From Flavobacteriaceae bacterium EG-1 (lineage in GTDB: Bacteria; Bacteroidota; Bacteroidia; Flavobacteriales; Flavobacteriaceae): a stretch of DNA of 64,000 nucleotides. Both the position numbers and the translations under genes were made by a program. Positions 38,549-46,943 of the stretch are shown here, in pieces. The stretch covers positions 62,001 to 126,000 of the forward strand of contig NZ_WJPK01000001.1 of NCBI RefSeq assembly GCF_009649685.1, in the 5' to 3' direction. The notes under the pieces were generated by a model. That model was not told the DNA's origin and made no database searches. It worked only from the letters and a program-made list of their open reading frames with translations. The first letter of the stretch is position 1, and each line of letters opens with the position of its first letter.

Positions 38549-38803
38549 AATATAGAAGATTATTTAGTCATAAAAAAATGTTAACGCAATAAAAAGTTGA
38601 TAAATAACAGAATGTATTAAAAAAGTGAGGGAAAAAATTATTTATTAATAATTACAGTCTTTCTATTTGAAATATTAATAAAAACCAGATAATTATGATT
38701 TTTATTTGAAATAAGAAGATGAAACTATAATTTAATAATTAATAGTTATTACAAATATTATTAATGATAACCTGAACAGGATAACCAAAATTAACGATGA
38801 ATG

Positions 38804-39469
38804 TTAGTTTAATTTTCTACCGTCTAATAACTTAATAATACGTTTACCATATTTAGCATTATTCTCAGAATGTGTAACCTGAATGATTGTAACACCTTCT
38901 TCATTTAATTCTTTAAAGAGTTCCATGATTTCTATGCCTTGTTGTGAGTTTAAATTTCCTGTTGGTTCGTCAGCCAAAATAAGTTTGGGTTTAGATATTA
39001 AGGCACGTGCCACTCCAACTAATTGCTGCTGGCCACCACTTAACTGACTTGGAAATAAATCTTTCTTGCCAACAATATTAAAACGGTCTAACATATCAGC
39101 CACCATTGCTTTTCGTTCCGAACTTTTAAGTTTTTTGTACAATAAAGGCATTTCTAAGTTTTCATAAACTGTTAATTCGTCAATTAAGTGATAGGCCTGA
39201 AAAACGAAACCAATATATTGCTTATATAAATTGGTGCGATGTTTCTCTTTAAGTCGATGCACGGGTTCGTCGAAAAAATTATATTCACCTTCATCAAAAC
39301 CATCGAGCATTCCGATGACATTGAGTAAAGTTGATTTACCTGAACCAGAGGGTCCCATAATAGAAATAAATTCACCTTCTTCAACTTGAAGGTTAATATC
39401 CTTTAAAAGGAAAACACGTTGTCCACCTTGTTGTACCCATTTGAAAATGTTGTGTAATTGTAGTAGCAT
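38804..39469 (-). CDS. ABC transporter ATP-binding protein (LolD/MacB type), variant
   Basis: The nucleotide-binding subunit for FtsX-family permeases, 221 residues. Visible are Walker [10 protein letters not shown] (39-47), Q-loop [13 protein letters not shown], signature LSGGQQQ (143-149), Walker B LILADE (163-168) and the switch His200 in VTHS. Two positions differ from the other ATPase in this island: the residue after LSGGQQQ is Leu rather than the usual Arg, and the D-loop reads GNLNS rather than GNLDS. It is the last gene of the minus-strand array, 35 bp after a permease gene, and about 18 kb from the second ATPase, so it may pair with the permeases nearest to it. Confidence 0.92.
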   Translation of the reverse strand: MLLQLHNIFKWVQQGGQRVFLLKDINLQVEEGEFISIMGPSGSGKSTLLNVIGMLDGFDEGEYNFFDEPVHRLKEKHRTNLYKQYIGFVFQAYHLIDELTVYENLEMPLLYKKLKSSERKAMVADMLDRFNIVGKKDLFPSQLSGGQQQLVGVARALISKPKLILADEPTGNLNSQQGIEIMELFKELNEEGVTIIQVTHSENNAKYGKRIIKLLDGRKLN

Positions 39470-39504
39470 TTTTTTAAGTTAAGATATTAGATTATAAAAT
39501 TAAA

Positions 39505-41934
39505 TCATTCCGTTCGTAAACTTTTTACAGGATTGACCGTTGCTGCTTTTAAAGCCTGAAAACTTACTGTTATTGCTCCTATAAGTAAAGAAACCACACC
39601 TGCAAGGGTAATCAACCAAATAGATATCTCTATTCGATATGCAAAATTTTGAAGCCAATAATCAGCTGACCACCAAGCTATAGGGGCAGCAATTATAAAG
39701 GCAAGTATAACCAACCGCAGAAAATTAGTGGTGTGTAGCCTTACTATTTGCGAAACAGACGCTCCTAAAACTTTCCGAACTCCAATTTCTTTTATACGCT
39801 GATTTATAGATAAGCGAGCCATACCCAATAGACCGAAACAACAGATAATCAAAGACAGAAAAGTGGCTATATTGACTAACTTTTGCCATTGCTGCTCTTG
39901 TTTGTATTGTTTTGCATTTAGCTCATACAGAAAATTATAAGTAAAAACGGCATCTGGCATAATGGTTCTATAAACCTTTTCTAAGGCTAGTATAGCTTCT
40001 TGTTGTTTTGATTTTTCAAACTTGACTAGTATTTTGTCTATTGGAACTTGAAGCATAGACATGAACAAAGGTTTAATAGGTTCTCTAAGTGAACCTGAAT
40101 GAAAGTCTTTTACCACCCCTATAATTGTTTTATTTTGATTGCCTTCATCATTTTCTATTAATTTAATGGATTGTCCTACAGGGTCAGATAAATTGAATTC
40201 TTTCACAAAAGTTTCATTTACAATAACTGCATCGGTGGGGTCGGTTGAAAAATCAGCAGAAAAATTTCGCCCTAAAAGTATCGGAATTTCAACATCAGTT
40301 AAGTAATTTTCATCAATCCTTAAAAGAGAAGTTTCTATTTGCAAATTATTAACCATTACTGCATCCGAAAAATGATTATGAGCATAAGAGACAGAGGTTA
40401 TTGCCGATTCTTTCGATAATTCTTCTTTTAGTACTTTGCCTATGGCAGCATAATCTCGGTTTCCTGAAATAGTTGTGGTTATAATTTGATGAGGGTTATA
40501 ACCTAAATCTTTGGTGCGTATATAATCCATCTGCGAATGGAATACGATGGCTGCAATAAGCAAAAATATGCCTAAGGAAAATTGAAAAACAACCAATCCA
40601 CGTCCCGCCAAATTTCTACCGCTCCATTTTAGTTTATTATAAAGTACTGCAGCTGGTTGTAACTTAGCAAGAACAAAAGCTGGATAAAGTCCGGTAAGTA
40701 AAATAATAGAACCAAAAATTAAAAGTAGCAATGCTCCAAATTGAAAATTAAGCATTTCTGCAAATGCAAACTGTTTAGCCGTAAGCTCATTGAAAATTGG
40801 AATCAATAGTTTTATAGCCAAAAGTGATATTAAAAACGAAATGCCACAAAGCAGGCTTGATTCAATAAGAAATTGAAAAATAATTTGAGTTTTGTTACCA
40901 CCTGATATTTTTCTGACTCCTATTTCTTTAGCTCTTTTTATGGCAGTAGCAATACTTATATTTATAAAATTGATGGCTGCCATTATCAAAATGAGTAAGG
41001 CTATGGAGATAAAAACAATAGAATATATGCGATTGCTGGTGTTTACAACCCCAGACTCAATATTAGAATTATCGTTTTTAAGAAGTGGGTTCAAGTGCAC
41101 ATCTATAATATTCTGTAAGCCATAATTAATTTCAGGGTCAAAGCCATAGCGTGCTAATTTTTGTTCTATTTGGTCTTTGCCGTTTATAGCAAAAACACGA
41201 GCGAACTTTTCTTTTATTGCTGCTAAATCCGCAGTAGGCTCTAAAACCACAAAGGTTCCTAAATAGGCATTGAGCCAATTGGTGTCGATAAAGGCAAGTT
41301 CTAGAAAACTGAAAGGAAGTAAAATTTCAAATTGAATTGAAGAGTTTTTTGGAGCATCTTTTACTACAGCAGAAATAACCATGGGTTTTTTTAATCGCTG
41401 AAATGAAGGGTCGTTATTCATTCGCAACACCCGACCCACCACATCGGTAGAATTAAAAAGTCGCATAGCGGTACTTTCTGAAATCACCACCGAGTTTACG
41501 TCGCTTAAAGCTGTTTGAGTATTCCCATATAGTGATGGGAATGTAAAAACATCAAAAAAATTAGTATCGACGAAAAGTATATTTAATTTTAGGGTTTTTT
41601 CTTCGGTAGAAACTTCGTTGAATATTTCACCACCCATTATCCGAGTATATTTCTCTATTTCTGGAATAGCCTCTTTAAATGCCTTTCCTTGTACTTGGCC
41701 TGTTCCACCAGAGGTTTTTGCGATAGCTCCCTTATGATCCACCATTTTGGTAGTGATTCTGTATAAGTTGGGATTATTGGCATGAAAATCATCATAACTA
41801 TGTTCCTCATTCCAATAAATTCCGGCAAAAAGCAAACAGATTATAGCGACTGCCATTCCCGATATATTTATCAAAGAATAAAACTTGTTGTTCACAAGAT
41901 TCCGATAGGCTATTTTGATATAATTTAGAAACAT
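39505..41934 (-). CDS. FtsX/MacB-family ABC transporter permease 1 of 7
   Basis: One of seven paralogous ~800-residue permeases in tandem. At 809 residues it contains two FtsX-type halves. Each has an N-terminal helix (first: INISGMAVAIICLLFAG), a large extracytoplasmic MacB-PCD-like domain, and three membrane helices. The coupling motif occurs in both halves: KRAKEIGVRKISGGNKTQII (near 333) and QRIKEIGVRKVLGASVSQIV (near 693). The protein ends NPVKSLRTE, and the DNA coding for this end is a 20-bp sequence found identically in two sister genes. It is 67 bp from the next permease upstream and is followed by the variant ATPase. The substrate is unknown; such permeases move peptides, lipids or drugs, or act as mechanotransmitters. 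Confidence 0.9.
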   Translation of the reverse strand: MFLNYIKIAYRNLVNNKFYSLINISGMAVAIICLLFAGIYWNEEHSYDDFHANNPNLYRITTKMVDHKGAIAKTSGGTGQVQGKAFKEAIPEIEKYTRIMGGEIFNEVSTEEKTLKLNILFVDTNFFDVFTFPSLYGNTQTALSDVNSVVISESTAMRLFNSTDVVGRVLRMNNDPSFQRLKKPMVISAVVKDAPKNSSIQFEILLPFSFLELAFIDTNWLNAYLGTFVVLEPTADLAAIKEKFARVFAINGKDQIEQKLARYGFDPEINYGLQNIIDVHLNPLLKNDNSNIESGVVNTSNRIYSIVFISIALLILIMAAINFINISIATAIKRAKEIGVRKISGGNKTQIIFQFLIESSLLCGISFLISLLAIKLLIPIFNELTAKQFAFAEMLNFQFGALLLLIFGSIILLTGLYPAFVLAKLQPAAVLYNKLKWSGRNLAGRGLVVFQFSLGIFLLIAAIVFHSQMDYIRTKDLGYNPHQIITTTISGNRDYAAIGKVLKEELSKESAITSVSYAHNHFSDAVMVNNLQIETSLLRIDENYLTDVEIPILLGRNFSADFSTDPTDAVIVNETFVKEFNLSDPVGQSIKLIENDEGNQNKTIIGVVKDFHSGSLREPIKPLFMSMLQVPIDKILVKFEKSKQQEAILALEKVYRTIMPDAVFTYNFLYELNAKQYKQEQQWQKLVNIATFLSLIICCFGLLGMARLSINQRIKEIGVRKVLGASVSQIVRLHTTNFLRLVILAFIIAAPIAWWSADYWLQNFAYRIEISIWLITLAGVVSLLIGAITVSFQALKAATVNPVKSLRTE
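39507..39526 (-). repeat. 20-bp direct repeat at permease gene end (copy 1)
   Basis: ATTCCGTTCGTAAACTTTTT (plus-strand reading), identical at 42004-42023 and 49341-49360. It encodes the KSLRTE C-terminus in each gene. Confidence 0.85.
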
Positions 41935-42001
41935 TAACTCCGTTTATTGTTGATGGTAGTCCGTTAATTAAAATTTGATATTCTTAGTTTTTAAATATTT
42001 T

Positions 42002-44362
42002 TCATTCCGTTCGTAAACTTTTTGAAGGATTTGTTGTAGCAACTTTTAGGGTCTGATAACTAACAGTTACTAATGCAATAGCTAGCAGAAGTACACCTGC
42101 TGAAAGAAACATCCACCATTGTATGGTAATGTGAAAAGCAAAGTTTTGTATCCAATGCTGCATCACGTACCACGAAATAGGCACTGCAATTAATAACGCT
42201 AGACCAACTAATTTTATAAAATCTTTAGAGAGTAATTTGAACAGCCCTACAATATTTGCCCCTAAAATTTTGCGTACAGCTATTTCCTTGATTCTTTGAT
42301 TGGCAGTGAACATAGCCAATCCGAAAAGTCCTAAACATGAAATTATTATAGCTAAGGATGTAAAAATTGTGGACAGTTGTTGTATTTTTTGTTCTTCGCG
42401 ATAGCCATTTTCAATTGCCTGATCTAAGAAGTGATATGAAAAAGGTAGATCACTAAATTTTTCATGCGTTTTTTGCATATGTGCAATTGCATCTTGAGTG
42501 CTACCTACTGTTGTTTTTATATACAGTAACCATGTTTCATTGGGTCTGCATCGTAAGATCATAGGTGCAATTTGGTTATGCAAAGAGTTGAAATGAAAGT
42601 CTTTAACGACACCCACAATTTTACCGCCTTCATCACCCCAAAACTGCATCGATTTTCCTATTGGATCATCCAAGTTCATAAGTTTTAAGGCAGCTTCGTT
42701 AATCATATAATTAAGTGTGTCAGTGGCGAATGTTTTTGAAAAACTACGACCTTCTACAACCTGAATATTGAGCATTTCTAAAAGTTCAAAATCTAAGGTT
42801 ATAATTGAAAATGATTTTATAGCATCATTAGTAGGTCGGCCTTCCCAAGTTGGATCTTGTGTTGAACCGCCCATATCTATAAAATTTGTTCCTGCAGCGC
42901 TAACATTTTTTATTCCAGCGAAATTAGCGAGTTCATCTTTTATGGTTTTAGATTGCGAGATGGTCTGCCCATCCAACGGCATAAAAATGATATTTTCTTT
43001 ATTAAGGCCTAAATTTTTGTTTTGAATAAAATCAAGTTGAAGATATACGACTAATGTTCCTGAAATCAGGGCCATGCATAAAATGAATTGGAATACGACC
43101 AATCCTTTGCGTAATGCTGATTCAGCACCATTGCCCTGCAGTTTTTCATGGAGTGCATTTGTGCTTCTAAAAGAAGCCATACTGTAGGCAGGATAAATTC
43201 CGGAAAGTAGTATTGCAGCTAATGCGATGGTACTCAAAATACCATAAAAACGTGGTTCAGTAAGATCTAATGCAAGCGACTTCTCGGTAATTACATTGAA
43301 GAATGGCATTGAAATATAAGAAAGCACAACAGCGACCAGCACTGAAATAAAAACCAAGACAATAGATTCAACAAAAAACTGGGTTAACAAAGAAAGTTTG
43401 CCAGCCCCTAAAACCTTTTTTATTCCAACCTCTTTGGAACGTTTTATGGCCCACGCCGTGGTTAAATTAACAAAATTGAAACAAGCGATTAGTAAGGTGA
43501 AAACTGCTATAATTCCAAACAAAATTACATTGTCTATTCGCCCGCCAATAGGAGTTCCATTTTCAAATTTAGAATAGAGGTATCTATCCTTTAAAAGTTG
43601 TAATGATAAAGTTCTATTGGCATCACCACCAATTGTATTAGGAATGTCATTTATCTTTTTACTTAGTTCAGTTAAATCGGCGTTTTTTTCATTCAAAATA
43701 TAGGTTTGTAGCCAAGTGTTACCCCAACTTTTATTATTCATTGGTAAAAAAGTATCTAACGGAACTACGGCTTCAAATTGTAAAGTGGAATTATCTGGTA
43801 GCGATTCAAAAACAGCAGTAACCAAAAAGGGTTCTTCTGTTTCATCTAAAATTAGATTAATCGTTTTCCCTAAAGCATTTCCATCAGGAAAAAAAAGTTG
43901 CGCCTTTTCTTCAGATAGCACGATACTTTTTAAATCGTTCAAACATTTTTTTCCATCACCTTCTTTTAATGGAAACGAAAACAATTCAAAAAATCCACCA
44001 TCAGCGCCAATTACTTTTGTATTTATGGTTTTTTCGCCAAAGCTTGTTACAACATCACGTTGCCCAGTAGTTCGAACAACTTTTTCAATCTCGGGAACGT
44101 TATCTAAAAGGGCTTCGCCAACAGGGTAACCTGTTCCATTCCATGAATCGCCTATGCCATCTTCAGAAACAAAAGTGCTCATTACTTGACATATTCGGTC
44201 ACCATTGGTATGAAAGCCATCTTTGTCTAATTCATCAGCAATCCAAAGTCCAATCATTAAAGTACACCACAGGCCAAGCGATAGACCAACTATATTAATT
44301 GTAGCATAACCCTTTCTTTTTAAGAGATTTCTGAAGGCTATTTTAAAGTGATTTTTTAGCAT
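42002..44362 (-). CDS. FtsX/MacB-family ABC transporter permease 2 of 7
   Basis: A 786-residue member of the permease array. The first half opens LLKRKGYATINIVGLSLGLWCTLMIGLWI and has its coupling motif as KRSKEVGIKKVLGAGKLSLL; the second half has NQRIKEIAVRKILGANIVGL. The extracytoplasmic domains (about 45-270 and 450-640) carry the MacB-PCD signature IVGVVKDFHFNSLHNQI. It ends NPSKSLRTE. It is the shortest of the seven, with a tighter first periplasmic domain. It begins 42 bp after permease 3 and ends 67 bp before permease 1, so it is co-transcribed. Confidence 0.9.
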   Translation of the reverse strand: MLKNHFKIAFRNLLKRKGYATINIVGLSLGLWCTLMIGLWIADELDKDGFHTNGDRICQVMSTFVSEDGIGDSWNGTGYPVGEALLDNVPEIEKVVRTTGQRDVVTSFGEKTINTKVIGADGGFFELFSFPLKEGDGKKCLNDLKSIVLSEEKAQLFFPDGNALGKTINLILDETEEPFLVTAVFESLPDNSTLQFEAVVPLDTFLPMNNKSWGNTWLQTYILNEKNADLTELSKKINDIPNTIGGDANRTLSLQLLKDRYLYSKFENGTPIGGRIDNVILFGIIAVFTLLIACFNFVNLTTAWAIKRSKEVGIKKVLGAGKLSLLTQFFVESIVLVFISVLVAVVLSYISMPFFNVITEKSLALDLTEPRFYGILSTIALAAILLSGIYPAYSMASFRSTNALHEKLQGNGAESALRKGLVVFQFILCMALISGTLVVYLQLDFIQNKNLGLNKENIIFMPLDGQTISQSKTIKDELANFAGIKNVSAAGTNFIDMGGSTQDPTWEGRPTNDAIKSFSIITLDFELLEMLNIQVVEGRSFSKTFATDTLNYMINEAALKLMNLDDPIGKSMQFWGDEGGKIVGVVKDFHFNSLHNQIAPMILRCRPNETWLLYIKTTVGSTQDAIAHMQKTHEKFSDLPFSYHFLDQAIENGYREEQKIQQLSTIFTSLAIIISCLGLFGLAMFTANQRIKEIAVRKILGANIVGLFKLLSKDFIKLVGLALLIAVPISWYVMQHWIQNFAFHITIQWWMFLSAGVLLLAIALVTVSYQTLKVATTNPSKSLRTE
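42004..42023 (-). repeat. 20-bp direct repeat at permease gene end (copy 2)
   Basis: Identical to the copies at 39507 and 49341; encodes the last residues of permease 2. Confidence 0.85.
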
Positions 44363-44404
44363 GATTTTAAAAGTTGTTATATGCCATTATATTTTCTATA
44401 AAAT

Positions 44405-46888
44405 TTATTCGTTTCGTAAAGCTTCAGCCGGATTTATCAAAGCTGATTTTAAAGATTGCGAAATAATTGAAATGGCTGCAACTAAAAGTACAATGAGTAA
44501 AGGCACAAGAAACATCCAAATATTTAGTTCAATCTTAAAAGCATAGTTGTCTAGCCAATTAATAGTAATTATGTAAATAATTGGGAGTGCAATAATGCCA
44601 GATATGAGAACTAAGCTGAGTAATTTTTTGGGGATTATTGAAAGTGCTTGAATCACCGTTGCCCCCATAACTTTTCGCACACTTATCTCCTTTGTTTTTT
44701 GCATTGCCATATGTGACCCCAGACCGAACAGACCCAAAGCAGCTATAAATATTGCGATAATTGAAAATATTAGACAGATTGTACCGAATTTGGAATCGGC
44801 TTGGTATTGTCGATTGAAATAATCGTCGATAAAAAATGAATTGTAAATATCATCTGGAAAAAATTCTTTGAACGTACTTTCTATTTGATTTGAAGTTTCT
44901 CGAATGTTATCACCTTCAATATTTACAGTAATATACGATGCACCGAAGCCTTTAAAATTCATGAAAACTATAGGGTCGTATGCTTTTTTTAAAGATTGTT
45001 GATGATGGTCTTCAACTACACCTATTATTTCGGCTGTGCGATCTATTGGTCCAAATTTATAAATCATCTTTTGGTCTATTGCATCTTCAGGATTCATAAA
45101 ACCTAAAGATTTAGCTGCGGAACGATTGATAAGTACGCGGTGTCCATTGGCTATGGGTCCATTACGAGAATACATTGTTGTTGCATCTTCTTTAACAAAA
45201 TCTCTTCCCGCCAAAAGATTAATGGCATAAGTTTTAATGAAATCGTGATCTATGGTAACAAAATTGGCATTTACACCTTGTTCTAATTGTTCATGGGCTT
45301 GTCGTATAGTATTCCCTTGAATTATAGCACTGCCTGGTATTTCATCAGATAATGCAGCATTTTTAACCTGAGGATTTTGAATTAACTGGCGTTTAAAAGT
45401 TTCGATTTTATATTGAGTTGTAGAATCTTTATAGGTTGGCGCAGCAAGTACTAAGTTTTGACTTGAATTGAATCCAAGGTCTTGATTTTGCATAAATGAA
45501 AATTGATTATACACAATGTATGTTCCTGCTATTAGTGCAATGGATATAGCAAATTGCGCAATTACCAACCCTTTTTGTAAAGCATTTCCTTTTGTGGTTT
45601 TATGAAATTTTCCTCTTAAGACTTCAATAGGTTCAAAACCAGATAAAACAAAAGCGGGGTAGAGGCCAGCTAAAATTCCACCGACTAGAAAAATTCCGAA
45701 CAAGGATAACCAGACTTGCCATTGAGCCCATATTCCAAAATTTAGTACTTCAATTCCAATTAAAGAATTAAAAGAAGAGATTAATAGGTTGATTAAAACA
45801 AATGATACAATTATTGCGAAGAAATTAATTATCAACGACTCATATAGAAATTGATTTATAAGTGTTGATCTATCGGCACCAACCACTTTTTTAAGTCCTA
45901 CTTCTTTAGCACGCTCCATTGATTTTGCAGTCGATAAATTAATAAAATTTATCATTGCTATAGCGATGATGAATCCTGCAACGAGTAATAAAAAGTATAA
46001 AGTACCATTACTTCCGTTTGGTGATATTTCTTTTAGTAGATTAGATTTTAAATGAATGTCTTTTACAGGTTGTAATGCCATTCTAGCTTCAAAGCCATGT
46101 TCATTCATGATATCACCTAAATATTTTTTTACGAAGGATGGGAATTTTGCGTTAACAGTACTTGGATCCATGCCTGGTTTTAATTTTACATAATTGTAAA
46201 ATTCAGGCCATACCCAACTATTTGCAAAATCGCCCTCCTGACCGAAAATATTAAAGGAGATAATCATACCCATTGGTAAATGAGTATTTTCTGGTCTTTC
46301 TTCAAAAACACCTGAAACTTGTAATGCAAAATTATCGTTGATTTCTAAAAGCTTACCGATTGGATCTTCATTTCCGAAAAAACGTTGTGCTATTTTCTTG
46401 GTCAGAATTATTGAATTAGGTTCGGTAAGTGCAGTTAAAGCATCACCTTGTATTAATGAAATATCAAAAAGATCGATAATTTCATTATTAGCAAAATAGA
46501 TATAATCATCTTCCGCCGAGGTTTTTATTTCTTCGCCTAATGGGTTAGAATAAGAAAAATGCACTGTTCCTCCTAACGGAATAGGTTTATCCATTAGGCG
46601 GGCGTAACTATCAACCTCTGGAAAATCTGCAACCATTGCAGCGCCCACTGTAGGATGATTTGTAGCAGAGGTTACAAAACCATTATCTCCTAAATTTGTA
46701 GTTAAGGTTACACGGTATAAATCATCTACATCAGTAATAAAATCATCATAACTTTTTTCAAATGAAATGTATTGAATCAGCAAAATAAAGGCTGTAATAC
46801 CTATTGAAAGTCCAAATACATTAATAGCCGTAAAAAGTTTGTTCTTTAAAAAGAACCGTAATGCGATTTTTAAGTGGTTTCTGAACAT
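44405..46888 (-). CDS. FtsX/MacB-family ABC transporter permease 3 of 7
   Basis: At 827 residues, the longest of the array. It opens LKIALRFFLKNKLFTAINVFGLSIGITAFILLIQYI; coupling motifs are ERAKEVGLKKVVGADRSTLI and QKTKEISVRKVMGATVIQAL. The second extracytoplasmic domain carries EIIGVVEDHHQQSLKKAYDPIVF, where the usual KDFH is EDHH. Its C-terminus, NPAEALRNE, differs from the KSLRTE shared by the others, so it is the most divergent in that tail. It lies 55 bp after permease 4 and 42 bp before permease 2. Confidence 0.9.
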   Translation of the reverse strand: MFRNHLKIALRFFLKNKLFTAINVFGLSIGITAFILLIQYISFEKSYDDFITDVDDLYRVTLTTNLGDNGFVTSATNHPTVGAAMVADFPEVDSYARLMDKPIPLGGTVHFSYSNPLGEEIKTSAEDDYIYFANNEIIDLFDISLIQGDALTALTEPNSIILTKKIAQRFFGNEDPIGKLLEINDNFALQVSGVFEERPENTHLPMGMIISFNIFGQEGDFANSWVWPEFYNYVKLKPGMDPSTVNAKFPSFVKKYLGDIMNEHGFEARMALQPVKDIHLKSNLLKEISPNGSNGTLYFLLLVAGFIIAIAMINFINLSTAKSMERAKEVGLKKVVGADRSTLINQFLYESLIINFFAIIVSFVLINLLISSFNSLIGIEVLNFGIWAQWQVWLSLFGIFLVGGILAGLYPAFVLSGFEPIEVLRGKFHKTTKGNALQKGLVIAQFAISIALIAGTYIVYNQFSFMQNQDLGFNSSQNLVLAAPTYKDSTTQYKIETFKRQLIQNPQVKNAALSDEIPGSAIIQGNTIRQAHEQLEQGVNANFVTIDHDFIKTYAINLLAGRDFVKEDATTMYSRNGPIANGHRVLINRSAAKSLGFMNPEDAIDQKMIYKFGPIDRTAEIIGVVEDHHQQSLKKAYDPIVFMNFKGFGASYITVNIEGDNIRETSNQIESTFKEFFPDDIYNSFFIDDYFNRQYQADSKFGTICLIFSIIAIFIAALGLFGLGSHMAMQKTKEISVRKVMGATVIQALSIIPKKLLSLVLISGIIALPIIYIITINWLDNYAFKIELNIWMFLVPLLIVLLVAAISIISQSLKSALINPAEALRNE

Positions 46889-46943
46889 ATCTTTTGGTTT
46901 TTGTTGTGCTTATATATTAAAATACATTTGCATTTTTGCTTCT

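Larger units (their letters stand above)
38239..38803. other. 565-bp intergenic region between susC pair 2 and the transporter island
   Basis: No gene is seen. The half nearer susC holds the two operators at 38512-38550 and presumably the susC promoter; the other half is very AT-rich and marks the downstream border of the 24.6-kb transporter island. I see no terminator of normal shape for the last ATPase gene. Confidence 0.5.
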
